In this document: positions 53,436-60,899 of the stretch, in pieces | Layout of the letters: every line of letters begins with the position of its first letter | How positions within the stretch are numbered: the first letter of the stretch is position 1 | Source of the DNA: Streptomyces sp. CG1 | GTDB taxonomy: Bacteria > Actinomycetota > Actinomycetes > Streptomycetales > Streptomycetaceae | Reading direction: 5' to 3' | NCBI RefSeq assembly: GCF_041080625.1 | Contig: NZ_CP163518.1 | Location: 8,983,501-9,047,500 of the forward strand | DNA length: 64,000 bases | The notes under the pieces: model-generated | The model's database searches: none | What the model saw: the letters and a program-made list of their open reading frames with translations, nothing else | What the model was told of the DNA's origin: nothing | Translations under genes and position numbers: made by a program

Positions 53436-53786
53436 ATGAGCGACACCCTTCCCCCCTGCCCTGCGTGCTCGAGCGCGTACACGTACGAGATGGGCGCGCT
53501 GCTCGTCTGCCCGGAATGCGGCCACGAGTGGTCACCGTCCGCCGCATCGGCCGAAGCCGGCGGAGACAAGGTGATCAAGGATGCCGTCGGCAATGTGCTC
53601 GCCGACGGCGACACCGTGACGGTGGTCAAGACACTCAAGGTCAAGGGCAGCCCGACCGGCATCAAGGCGGGTACCAAAGTACGCAACATCCGCCTCGTCG
53701 ACGGCGTGGACGGCCACGACATCGACTGCAAGATCGACGGCTTCGGTGCCATGCAGCTGAAGTCCAGCGTGGTGAAGAAGGTCTGA
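53436..53786 (+). CDS. PhnA/YjdM-family zinc-ribbon protein
   Basis: 116 residues from ATG 53436. The N-terminal zinc ribbon has two Cys pairs (CPACSS, CPECGHEW); the PhnA domain follows (KDAVGNVLADGDTVTVVKTL, KVKGSPTGIKAGTKVRNIRL, DIDCKIDGFGAMQLKSSVVK). This family is often annotated as alkylphosphonate utilisation protein, but its role is not established. It lies 49 bases after the STAS gene. Confidence 0.9.
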   Translation: MSDTLPPCPACSSAYTYEMGALLVCPECGHEWSPSAASAEAGGDKVIKDAVGNVLADGDTVTVVKTLKVKGSPTGIKAGTKVRNIRLVDGVDGHDIDCKIDGFGAMQLKSSVVKKV

Positions 53787-53820
53787 CCGGGCTCTCTTGC
53801 CGGGCCAGTGGTGCCACCGG

Positions 53821-54027
53821 TCAGCCGCAGTCGGCGTCCCGTGTGCGCCGGTCGGTGCCCTGGGCCGGCTGATCGAGGCGCCCGCCGAAGGACAGCCTGA
53901 GCATGCGGACGTCGCCGCAGCGCGGGCAGTTTCCGTCCGGACCGACGGCGGCGGGGCGGCACTTGAGGCGGCACGTGGAGCATTTCAGCCAGGCGACTGA
54001 GCTGCCGCGCAACGGGGTGATCCTCAT
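53821..54027 (-). CDS. Small zinc-ribbon protein divergent from the second ArsR
   Basis: 68 residues from ATG 54027, preceded by GGGAGG with five-base spacing. Cys residues are arranged as two pairs plus one (LKCSTCRLKC and NCPRCG), a likely zinc ribbon or rubredoxin-like knuckle. The C-terminus is Arg/Asp-rich. The ArsR-type palindrome lies 29 bases upstream, so the same regulator probably controls it. No family is recognised. Confidence 0.65.
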   Translation of the reverse strand: MRITPLRGSSVAWLKCSTCRLKCRPAAVGPDGNCPRCGDVRMLRLSFGGRLDQPAQGTDRRTRDADCG

Positions 54028-54055
54028 GTATGCCTCCCTCACTGGGGCTACGGAC

Positions 54056-54071
54056 TTGCTAATATTAGCAA
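54056..54071. promoter_or_regulatory. Perfect palindrome, candidate ArsR operator
   Basis: TTGCTAATATTAGCAA is a perfect 16-bp palindrome of very low GC content in a GC-rich genome. It lies between the divergent zinc-ribbon and ArsR genes. The same TTGC-N8-GCAA layout occurs at 49925-49940. Confidence 0.75.
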
Positions 54072-54246
54072 TTAATGAGTTCCTCACCACTCAATTTGGC
54101 GGCTTGGTGGCCTGGCTCCCTGGTGCGGGTTCGGTTCTGCCGGTGCGACGCGCGAGGATGGGTCGCATGTTCGTGACGAGTGGGTGGATGCGATGCCGAG
54201 TGGTCCGGCCGGTCAGGTCGTGTCGTGCTGCTGAGGGGAAGGCACG

Positions 54247-54597
54247 GTGAGTGCGCCGCTTTACCAGCTGAAGGCCGAGTTCTTCAAGACGCTCGGTCAC
54301 CCGGCCCGCATCCGTGTCCTGGAGTTGTTGAGCGAGCGTGAGCATGCGGTCGCGGAGATGCTGCCCGAGGTGGGGATCGAGCCCGCGCACCTGTCCCAGC
54401 AGCTGGCTGTGCTGCGGCGGGCGAACCTGGTGCGCACTCGCAAGGAGGGGTCGAACGTGTATTACTCGTTGGCCAGCCCCGAGGTGGCGGAACTGCTGAG
54501 GGTGGCTCGCTCGATCCTGTCCGGCGTGCTGGCGGGGCAGGCGGAACTCCTCGCCGACCTGCGAGCGGCCCAGTCGGAGGGGAAGCCGCCGTCGTAA
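54247..54597 (+). CDS. ArsR-family regulator (paralogue of 50038-50379)
   Basis: 116 residues from GTG 54247, with GAGGGGAAGG upstream. FFKTLGHPARIRVLELLSER, PAHLSQQLAVLRRANLVRTR, KEGSNVYYSLASPEVAELL. It shares about half of its residues with the first ArsR and also lacks cysteine. It probably binds the palindrome 175 bases upstream. No further operon gene follows in the same direction. Confidence 0.9.
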   Translation: MSAPLYQLKAEFFKTLGHPARIRVLELLSEREHAVAEMLPEVGIEPAHLSQQLAVLRRANLVRTRKEGSNVYYSLASPEVAELLRVARSILSGVLAGQAELLADLRAAQSEGKPPS

Positions 54598-54677
54598 CTC
54601 CAGCTGCTGGCTGGCTTGTTGGTCACCTGCCCAGTCCTCACCACCAGTCGGGGAGGGCTCCGCGGCAACGGAACCGG

Positions 54678-54860
54678 ATGCCGGGGCTCGGCCGGCTCGA
54701 TGGGCAGGCCGAGATCCTCGAAGGGGCGGAGCCGGTGACCGGTGCCCAGCACGCGGCGATGCGGTGGCTGCAGTTCTTCCCGTCGGAGGCGGCCCGGGAC
54801 GGCGAACAGGTCAGCGCCCACCGGTTGGAGCTGCTCCGCGCCGATCCGGCCTACCGATGC
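54678..54860 (+). mobile_element. Transposase N-terminal fragment (IS701-like)
   Basis: GRLDGQAEILEGAEPVTGAQ then LQFFPSEAARDGEQVSAHRL and ELLRADP resemble the N-terminal part of IS701-type transposases (usually followed by IDDTGDRKDGT). The frame then breaks. Assignment is from motif memory. Confidence 0.4.
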
Positions 54861-55557
54861 CGTCATTCCCCACAGAGTGACTCCCGCTGGGCGATGCGGC
54901 GGTGCCGATGGGATCCGGCGCGACGGGCTTCGGGCGTGCCGGGCCGTACGGGGCGCGCAGCCACACCGTGCGCGCGGCGAGGGAACCCAGCGCGAGGGAG
55001 GCCAGGTGGCCGACGTCGGCGAGTTCCTGGTCGTACAGCAACGCGGCCGTCAGCGTCATGGCGAGCAGAGGCAGGCCGTACCGGCGCAGCCGGCCCGCGG
55101 CCAGGGTGAGTAGGCAGGCAGCGGTCGTCACCAGGCCGTAACTGATGCCTACGTCACGGGTCCGGGTGGGCACGCCTGGCAGATGGACGACGTGCATCAG
55201 CCAGAGGGCGCCCTCGGTGAGCAGGGTCGCGGTGAGGTGGCCGTAGACGAACACTCCGCACGCGCGCAGCGTCCCCCAGCGCCATTCGGCGCATCCCAGG
55301 ACCCCGGCCACCGCGGCGATACCGACCAGGGCCGGGACACCGTCGACCACCAGGCCGCTGGTGAACAGGGTCCACCACTTGCCGACATCCAGGTGATGGA
55401 CGTTGCTGCTGTTGTGGCGCACGAAACGGGCGCGCTCTGCTGCCGGTTGGCCCTTCAGCCACCATGCAGTGAGCAGCAGGGCCGTCACGTACACGGCGGT
55501 GCCCGGCAGTCGCCGCCTCAACGTCTCCACAGCCCTCATTTCATCCGTTTCATGCAT
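54811..55557 (-). CDS. Rhomboid-like integral membrane protein
   Basis: 248 residues. Six hydrophobic segments in the rhomboid order, with WWTLFTSGLVVDG after TM1 (as in RHxTSLF of rhomboids) and a segment DVGHLASLALGSLAARTVWL containing His near the end. The catalytic Ser motif GxSG is not evident (GISYGLVTT occupies the place), so protease activity is uncertain. Streptomyces carry many such rhomboid-like pseudo-enzymes. Confidence 0.7.
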   Translation of the reverse strand: MHETDEMRAVETLRRRLPGTAVYVTALLLTAWWLKGQPAAERARFVRHNSSNVHHLDVGKWWTLFTSGLVVDGVPALVGIAAVAGVLGCAEWRWGTLRACGVFVYGHLTATLLTEGALWLMHVVHLPGVPTRTRDVGISYGLVTTAACLLTLAAGRLRRYGLPLLAMTLTAALLYDQELADVGHLASLALGSLAARTVWLRAPYGPARPKPVAPDPIGTAASPSGSHSVGNDGIGRPDRRGAAPTGGR

Positions 55558-55804
55558 AGGTGATGCGTTCTCGTCGCCGCGCTCGGGCGCTCATCGGCGA
55601 TGTGCCCGGCCTTCCCGGGAAGAGACCATCTGCCGCCTTGTCCGGTTCCGATGGCGGCCAACATGAGAGGAGTTCTCACGAAGCGATGCTGTACTGGCCT
55701 CGTAATGATCAGCGGTTCGGGATGCACGGGAAGGATTTCGCCGGGTGGAACGCTGGACGGAGGGACCTGCGCGGGTGTCGGGCGGTAGCGGCGTCGGTCG
55801 CCAG

Positions 55805-56470
55805 ATGATCAGTCGGCGTCGGGCGTTGGCCGCGATGGCGGCGGCCGCACCCGCGGTCCTTGCAGGCTGCGGCGGCAAGCACACCCGCAAAGCCGCGTCT
55901 GACCCCTCCGACGCGCCGGTTTCCGGGGTCTCGGTCGCAGACGGCATCACCATCATGGTCATCCGGCACGGGGAAAAGCCCGGCAAACACGAATCCGGCA
56001 TCGACGAGAACGGCCGTCCGGACGCCAAGTCCCTCACCCAACGCGGCTGGGGACGAGCCAGGGCACTGCCGACGCTCTTCGCCCCGCCCAAGGGCCAGGC
56101 CCTGAAACCCGGCATCGTGCGCCCGCGCACCATCTACGCCGCCGCCGACCAGGGCCCGCTCGCCGGCGCCCACCGGATGCGGGAGACCGTCACACCGCTC
56201 GCCCAGCACATGGGCATCACACTGGACACCACCTATGCCGAGTCTCAGGAAGCTGCACTGGCCAAGGCCGCGCTTTCTGCTCCCCAACCGGTCCTGATCT
56301 GCTGGGAGCACTCGCGCATCCCGGCCATCGTCAACGCCCTTGGCGCATCGCACAGCGGCGTGCCCGCGGCGTGGCCGAACCGCTTCGACCTCGTGTGGGT
56401 CTTCACCCACACCCATGGCTCCTGGGCCTTCCGCCAGGTCGGCCAGCACCTGCTCCCCGGCGATGCCTGA
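55805..56470 (+). CDS. Histidine-phosphatase-family lipoprotein
   Basis: 221 residues from ATG 55805. Arg-rich signal with lipobox (SRRRALAAMAAAAPAVLAGC), which could be Tat-exported. The phosphatase motif VIRHGEKPG contains the phospho-accepting His; SLTQRGWGRARALPTLF follows, and CWEHSRIPAIVNAL holds the second active His region. Substrate unknown; this branch is close to phosphoglycerate mutase-like enzymes. Confidence 0.8.
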   Translation: MISRRRALAAMAAAAPAVLAGCGGKHTRKAASDPSDAPVSGVSVADGITIMVIRHGEKPGKHESGIDENGRPDAKSLTQRGWGRARALPTLFAPPKGQALKPGIVRPRTIYAAADQGPLAGAHRMRETVTPLAQHMGITLDTTYAESQEAALAKAALSAPQPVLICWEHSRIPAIVNALGASHSGVPAAWPNRFDLVWVFTHTHGSWAFRQVGQHLLPGDA

Positions 56471-56690
56471 GCCTCGCACGCCGTATCCGTCGCCCGTCAG
56501 GTCGAGCGCGGACGTGAGTGGCCTGGACGTATCAATTTGCTGGCGGAGAACGGCGTTGCGGTCACAGTCCTTCGGCGGCTGCACCATGTCTCCAGGACGC
56601 CGCGGGAGCTGGGGGCCGAACTCGGCGTGGACGGCCTCGCCTTCCGCGGGGCACCGCACCTTCGATGCCGTCGTGGCCGAGATGGGCACC

Positions 56691-56939
56691 TCAGGCAGGG
56701 GGCGGCTGGTGGTCGAAGACTGTGCCCTCTGCCCTGGCACACTCCAGAAGGTCGTACAGCACCGCCTCGACCGCGGCCTCGGACACCAGCAACCAGTACG
56801 CGTCCGAGCCGGGCTCGAGCCCTGCCGCACGGCGTCGCACGTCGTCCCGGATCGCGGGCATCACCCTGCGTTCGTCGGCCCGGCCGAAGCACCACAGGAG
56901 GGTTCTGGCGTCCGGTGCCCAGTGCTCAGCGTCGGCCAT
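56691..56939 (-). CDS. Small hypothetical protein
   Basis: 82 residues from ATG 56939. ARTLLWCFGRADERRVMPAI and DAYWLLVSEAAVEAVLYDLL suggest a helical soluble protein. It is not recognised, and the context gives no clue. Confidence 0.55.
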   Translation of the reverse strand: MADAEHWAPDARTLLWCFGRADERRVMPAIRDDVRRRAAGLEPGSDAYWLLVSEAAVEAVLYDLLECARAEGTVFDHQPPPA

Positions 56940-56996
56940 GACAGCCACCGTAGCGGCCGCCGCCCGTCGACACCGGATCGGCGTGCCGCGGGCTCG

Positions 56997-57509
56997 TCAC
57001 CGCTGCACGTAGACATAGTTCCCCTGCCCCCGGCCCACGGTGCCCAGGGCCGGGGCGACGATCTGGAAGGTCGCCGAGCCGACGTACGTGCCGGCCGCGG
57101 TGATCTTCTTCGGGCCGTCCGGCACCGGTGTGTAGTACGTCACCTGCTGCCCGTTGGTCGGCACGGTCTGGGTCTGGTCGGAGGTCGCGGCGGCGCCCGG
57201 CGGCCCCTGTGCCGGATGGCCGGGCGAGCCGCCGGGGACGTAGCCCAGGGTGCCCCAGACCCGGAGGCTGACCTCGGGCACGTTGCCGTTGGCCGTGCAG
57301 CTCATCCGCGCCTTAAAGATGACACTGCCCGCGCCGTTGGAGAAGTGCGGGTTGTCGATCTGGGCGGTGCACACGGCGACGTCTTCGACCGAGGCGGCCG
57401 CGGGCGCCCGTGACGAGGCCGCGGCAGTGGCGGAGGCGGTCGACAGGGCCAGCAGCGTGGCGGCCGTGAGGACGGCACGGCGCCGGACACCGCCGGAGGC
57501 GGCGGGCAT
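56997..57509 (-). CDS. Small secreted protein
   Basis: 170 residues from ATG 57509, with AGGAG upstream. The signal peptide (RRAVLTAATLLALSTASATA) is followed by a beta-rich domain: VCTAQIDNPHFSNGAGSVIF, RMSCTANGNVPEVSLRVWGT, and TYVGSATFQIVAPALG. Two Cys residues could pair. It lies just upstream (in transcription) of nothing obvious; a related-looking secreted gene precedes it at 57584. Function unknown. Confidence 0.7.
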   Translation of the reverse strand: MPAASGGVRRRAVLTAATLLALSTASATAAASSRAPAAASVEDVAVCTAQIDNPHFSNGAGSVIFKARMSCTANGNVPEVSLRVWGTLGYVPGGSPGHPAQGPPGAAATSDQTQTVPTNGQQVTYYTPVPDGPKKITAAGTYVGSATFQIVAPALGTVGRGQGNYVYVQR

Positions 57510-57583
57510 GGGATCTCCTCTCATGCATCTCTCATGCCTCGCAAGACGTGAGACGTGAGACGTGAGACGTGAGACGCAGGAAG

Positions 57584-58037
57584 TCAGCCGCAGTTCGCGT
57601 TGATGTGGTTGGGCTCGTGGAACTCGTAACTGCCATCGGCGTGCTGCGAGTTGATGTACGTGCGGAAGTCATGGATGCCAGTGCCCGCGCAGTCGTAGGT
57701 GATGGTCTGCGCGTGCTGCCCGGTGAAGTTCACGGTGGCCATGTCCTCCCAGCCATACCAACGCGAGCGCTGGATCACGAGCGTCGCCCCGCCACCGCAC
57801 GGCGCGATGATGGCACCGGAGCCGGAGATGGTGTTTCCGTCCTGGAAGGTACGGCCGATCGAGGTGTCAGGTGAGGTCGGCCTCGACGGGTCGGCTCGGG
57901 GCGGCGCCGGTAGCGAACAGGGAGCCTGCGGCGAGCACGGACAGTGCGGCGGCCAGTCGTACCACACGGCGCTGACGGTTCGGCAGCCGCCGTGAGCCGT
58001 ACTGCCCAGCGCGTGGGCTGGTCGTGTTGTCGGTCAT
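57584..58037 (-). pseudogene. Secreted protein gene split by a frameshift at a G5 run
   Basis: ATG 58037 starts a frame with a good signal peptide (RQRRVVRLAAALSVLAAG, then SLFATGAA), but after codon 45 it runs into nonsense. The mature domain (DTSIGRTFQDGNTISGSG, GATLVIQRSRWYGWEDMAT, IHDFRTYINSQHADGSYEF) is in another frame. Adding one base to the G run at 57897-57901 (plus strand) joins the two parts perfectly. It is either a sequencing error or a recent frameshift. Confidence 0.7.
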
Positions 58038-58202
58038 GTCAATCGCTGGTCCTTTTCAGTCCGTTGGGGCCCGCGGCCATGCACAGGGCCAGCAATGCAA
58101 CGATGCGTAGTGAATCTAGGGCAGGCGGTAACGTCGCCACCACGGCGCGCGGGGATCACCGGGGGCATGCGCGCCACGCTGCGCGCCGCCGAGGTCAGTG
58201 GC

Positions 58203-59300
58203 TTACTCCGAGGGTTCACGCAGGCGCACGGCGAGGGCGGCGATGTCGTCGTCAAGGCGTCCTCTGCTGTAGCGGAGGAGGTCGCGGTGAAGAGCCGTGA
58301 GCAGCTCGCGGGGCGGCGTCGGGGGCTGTCGGCGCATCCAGGCCGCCAGCGGGAAGAACTCGCCGTCGTGCGCGCGGGCCTCGGCGACCCCGTCGGTATA
58401 GAGAAGCAGCAGGTCGCCAGGGGCGAAGTCAAAGGTGTCGACGCTGTAGTGATCGCCGATCAGCTCCGCGAGGTTGAGCAGCGGAGAGGGGGTGGTGGGC
58501 TCGAGGGCACGGAGTTCCCCGCGGTTCAGGAGCAGCGGCGGGGGGTGTCCGCAGTTGAGGATCTCGATACGACTGCCCCCGTGCGGGATCTCGACGAGAA
58601 GGGCGGTGGCGAAGCGCTCCATCGGCCCCTCAGGGGGAAACGCGGCGTTGTATCGGGTGCTGCTGGCGTCCAGCCGGCGCGCGATGCTGACCATGTCGGC
58701 CTCGCCGTAGGCCGCCTCCCGGAAGGCGTTGACGATCGCCGCGGCCGCCCCTACTGCCGGCAGGCCCTTGCCCCGCACGTCACCGATGAGCAGCCTGACC
58801 CCGTATCGCGTGTCGACCACCTCGTAGAAGTCCCCGCCGATACGGGCCTCCGCCGCGGCCGCGAGGTACAGCGACTCGATCTCGATGCTCCCGAAGCGGC
58901 GCGGCAGAGGACTCAGCACCACCTGCTGCGCCGCGTCGGCGACGAGCCGCACCTGAAAGAGGGTCCGCTCGCGCTGGAGCCGGACATGACTTCCGTATGC
59001 GGCCGCCACGGTGACCGCGATGATCCCCGCAGCCGTCCACCACGTCCCCAGACCGGGGAACACGAGGCTGAGGCCGATCATCAGAAAAAGGCAGACCGTC
59101 CCCAGCAGGACGGTGGGGAGTACCGGCCACATGGCGGCGGCGAGGGCCGGGGCCGCGGGCAGGAGGCGGCTGAAGGCCATTTCCGGGGGAGTGGAGTATG
59201 CCAGGCTGGCGATGACGACGGTCAGGATGACCGGCGACAGCCGCACAAGCCTCCCCTGGCCGTGGCGACGACGGAGCCGCGGCCGTCCAGACTCGATCAC
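58203..59300 (-). CDS. SpoIIE/RsbU-type PP2C serine phosphatase with membrane domain
   Basis: 365 residues from GTG 59300. The N-terminal part has three to four TM segments (RLSPVILTVVIASLAYS, APALAAAMWPVLPTVLLGTV, LFLMIGLSLVFPGLGTWW), then the PP2C domain: ARIGGDFYEVV, RLLIGDVRGKGLPAVG, LLLLYTDGVAEAR and DDDIAALAVRL (metal-binding Asp residues). It would dephosphorylate STAS anti-anti-sigma proteins, perhaps in response to membrane signals. Confidence 0.9.
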   Translation of the reverse strand: MIESGRPRLRRRHGQGRLVRLSPVILTVVIASLAYSTPPEMAFSRLLPAAPALAAAMWPVLPTVLLGTVCLFLMIGLSLVFPGLGTWWTAAGIIAVTVAAAYGSHVRLQRERTLFQVRLVADAAQQVVLSPLPRRFGSIEIESLYLAAAAEARIGGDFYEVVDTRYGVRLLIGDVRGKGLPAVGAAAAIVNAFREAAYGEADMVSIARRLDASSTRYNAAFPPEGPMERFATALLVEIPHGGSRIEILNCGHPPPLLLNRGELRALEPTTPSPLLNLAELIGDHYSVDTFDFAPGDLLLLYTDGVAEARAHDGEFFPLAAWMRRQPPTPPRELLTALHRDLLRYSRGRLDDDIAALAVRLREPSE

Positions 59301-59515
59301 ACTTCACAGAATATCTACGCAATGAGGGCATAGCGCTCTGGCGGATCAGAGTCGGCCGGATCGAAGTCGGCCGTCGGCCCCGGACCGACTCGCCGGATTG
59401 GGTGGTGTCGCACCTGTTCCGCGCGACTCCGGCAAGGCCGGCGGAAACCGGCGAAGCCCCCCGCGATACGACCGCCGCCTCCAGCGGGTCTTCGATGTCT
59501 CCGCGCCGTTCACGA
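59301..59515. other. Short gene-free region
   Basis: No gene is recognised between the SpoIIE start and the IS110-like fragment. Confidence 0.4.
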
Positions 59516-59640
59516 TCCGAGGATGCGAGGAGTCCCTGCCGGTTTTACGATCGCAAGCGTGCAGAGGGCGAGCGCCCCACCCAGGCCGTCATCGCGCTCG
59601 CCCGCCGCCGTGCCAACGCCTTCCGGGCCGAATCTGGAAG
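59516..59640 (+). mobile_element. IS110-family transposase C-terminal fragment
   Basis: RFYDRKRAEGERPTQAVIAL and ARRRANAF match the C-terminal end of IS110-type transposases (usually YYDRKRAEGKRHTQAVIALA). Nothing else of the element is left. Confidence 0.65.
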
Positions 59641-60260
59641 GTCACCTGGCCGGAGTATTCGCGGTTCTGAGCGGCAGCGGCCAGGGTGCGCTGCCGAAAG
59701 ATCGGATGCGAGTCACGCTGTGCCGAGGTCATCCGCTGGACTCTCAGTCGTACGTGGTCAGCACTATGGGCCGGGTCTGCCCCGGCGGCAGCCGGGCGGC
59801 GAGGTGCCGGACCGCGTGGAGGGCCGTGACGGTCTTGTGGGTGCCCGGCCTGCCGGTGACCTTCGCCGATCCCTTGTACGCGCTGGTCCGGCAGGGTCGT
59901 CGTTCCGGATCTTGAAGGCACGCTCCACCACAGGACGCAGGTCATGTCCGAGAAGCTCGAGGACGCATCCAGCCTGGCCGCAGCGCACAGCAACGGCAAC
60001 GCCACGGCTGCCGAGACCGCTCCTGAGCGGCTCACCTGCGGAAGCTGACATTACGTCACCACGGGCGCCCGGACGGCGAGGCCGGGTGCCCACGTAGGGG
60101 CGGACTCCACAGCGTGCCGTGCCCACCAGCCTGCTGCCGGAGCCCGCCACCGGCCGGCCCGGATACCGGGACGGCGCGCTCGCCCTGCCAGGCATCGTCG
60201 CGACGAGGTGCCATCGCCGCGATCCGGCCGTGGATCCGTCCATGATCCGCCAGGCAGTGC
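59641..60260. other. Gene-free region of about 600 bp
   Basis: Short open frames occur on both strands, but none has a recognisable protein. This is probably decayed sequence. Confidence 0.4.
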
Positions 60261-60545
60261 TTAACGCGCCGCCAGCAGCCCCGCAACGATGCTCGCGATC
60301 AGCACCACGCCGAGGCCCAGTGTCACGCGCTTGGGATCCACTCCCGTGGGACGGCCTGATGGCTCATGACGCCGGAAAAAGGGGATCCAGGCGAAGCCCT
60401 GCGAGTCCCCGGTGTGATGGTGGTGGTTGCCGTGGTGGCCCAATCCACCGCTGTGATGGTGGTGGCCCAATCCGCCGCTGTGATGATGCCCGCCAAACCC
60501 ACCTCCGTGGTGGCCGCCCCCGCTGAATCCTCCGCCGCCGTGCAT
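60261..60545 (-). CDS. His/Gly-rich tail-anchored protein
   Basis: 94 residues from ATG 60545 (GGGG upstream; GTG 60554 possible). The first half consists of His/Gly repeats (two copies of HHSGGLGHH-like units and HHHH clusters). A basic linker precedes one C-terminal TM (VTLGLGVVLIASIVAGLLAA). Poly-His tracts suggest metal binding. No family is recognised. Confidence 0.65.
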   Translation of the reverse strand: MHGGGGFSGGGHHGGGFGGHHHSGGLGHHHHSGGLGHHGNHHHHTGDSQGFAWIPFFRRHEPSGRPTGVDPKRVTLGLGVVLIASIVAGLLAAR

Positions 60546-60899
60546 GGTGTTCACCCCGTAGTTCGTGATCCGTTCTTCACCACCCCCTGCCCGGGTTCCG
60601 GCGGCCTACACCTGAACGGCCGAGGCCGCTCCGCGCCTACTCGCTGACTGCGTATCAGCCACATGCCCCATCGGACAGCCGTCAGAGGTTCAACTCCCGG
60701 GGCAGAAGCCCCCAAGGAGCGCACGAGGACCACTGACGCACCTGGCCCAGTCCTGTGGATCGACCTTCGCCTCGGCCCGCCCGCAAAGTGCCGGTCATCA
60801 AGCGATGGCTGGCCTGCCCCGCCCCTTCGTCCGGACGAAGACCGCCGACGGGAACCTCGACAAAGTCGCCGCCTACTGCCGACGAATCTCTGACTCAGG
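60546..60899. other. Gene-free region
   Basis: No supported gene between the His-rich gene and the large phosphatase. A tRNA-like string near 60690 was checked and rejected. Confidence 0.4.

Noticed and set aside
60660..60710. tRNA-like string GAGGTTCAACTCC
   Set aside because: T-stem, anticodon stem and acceptor stem do not pair; only the loop resembles a T-loop.
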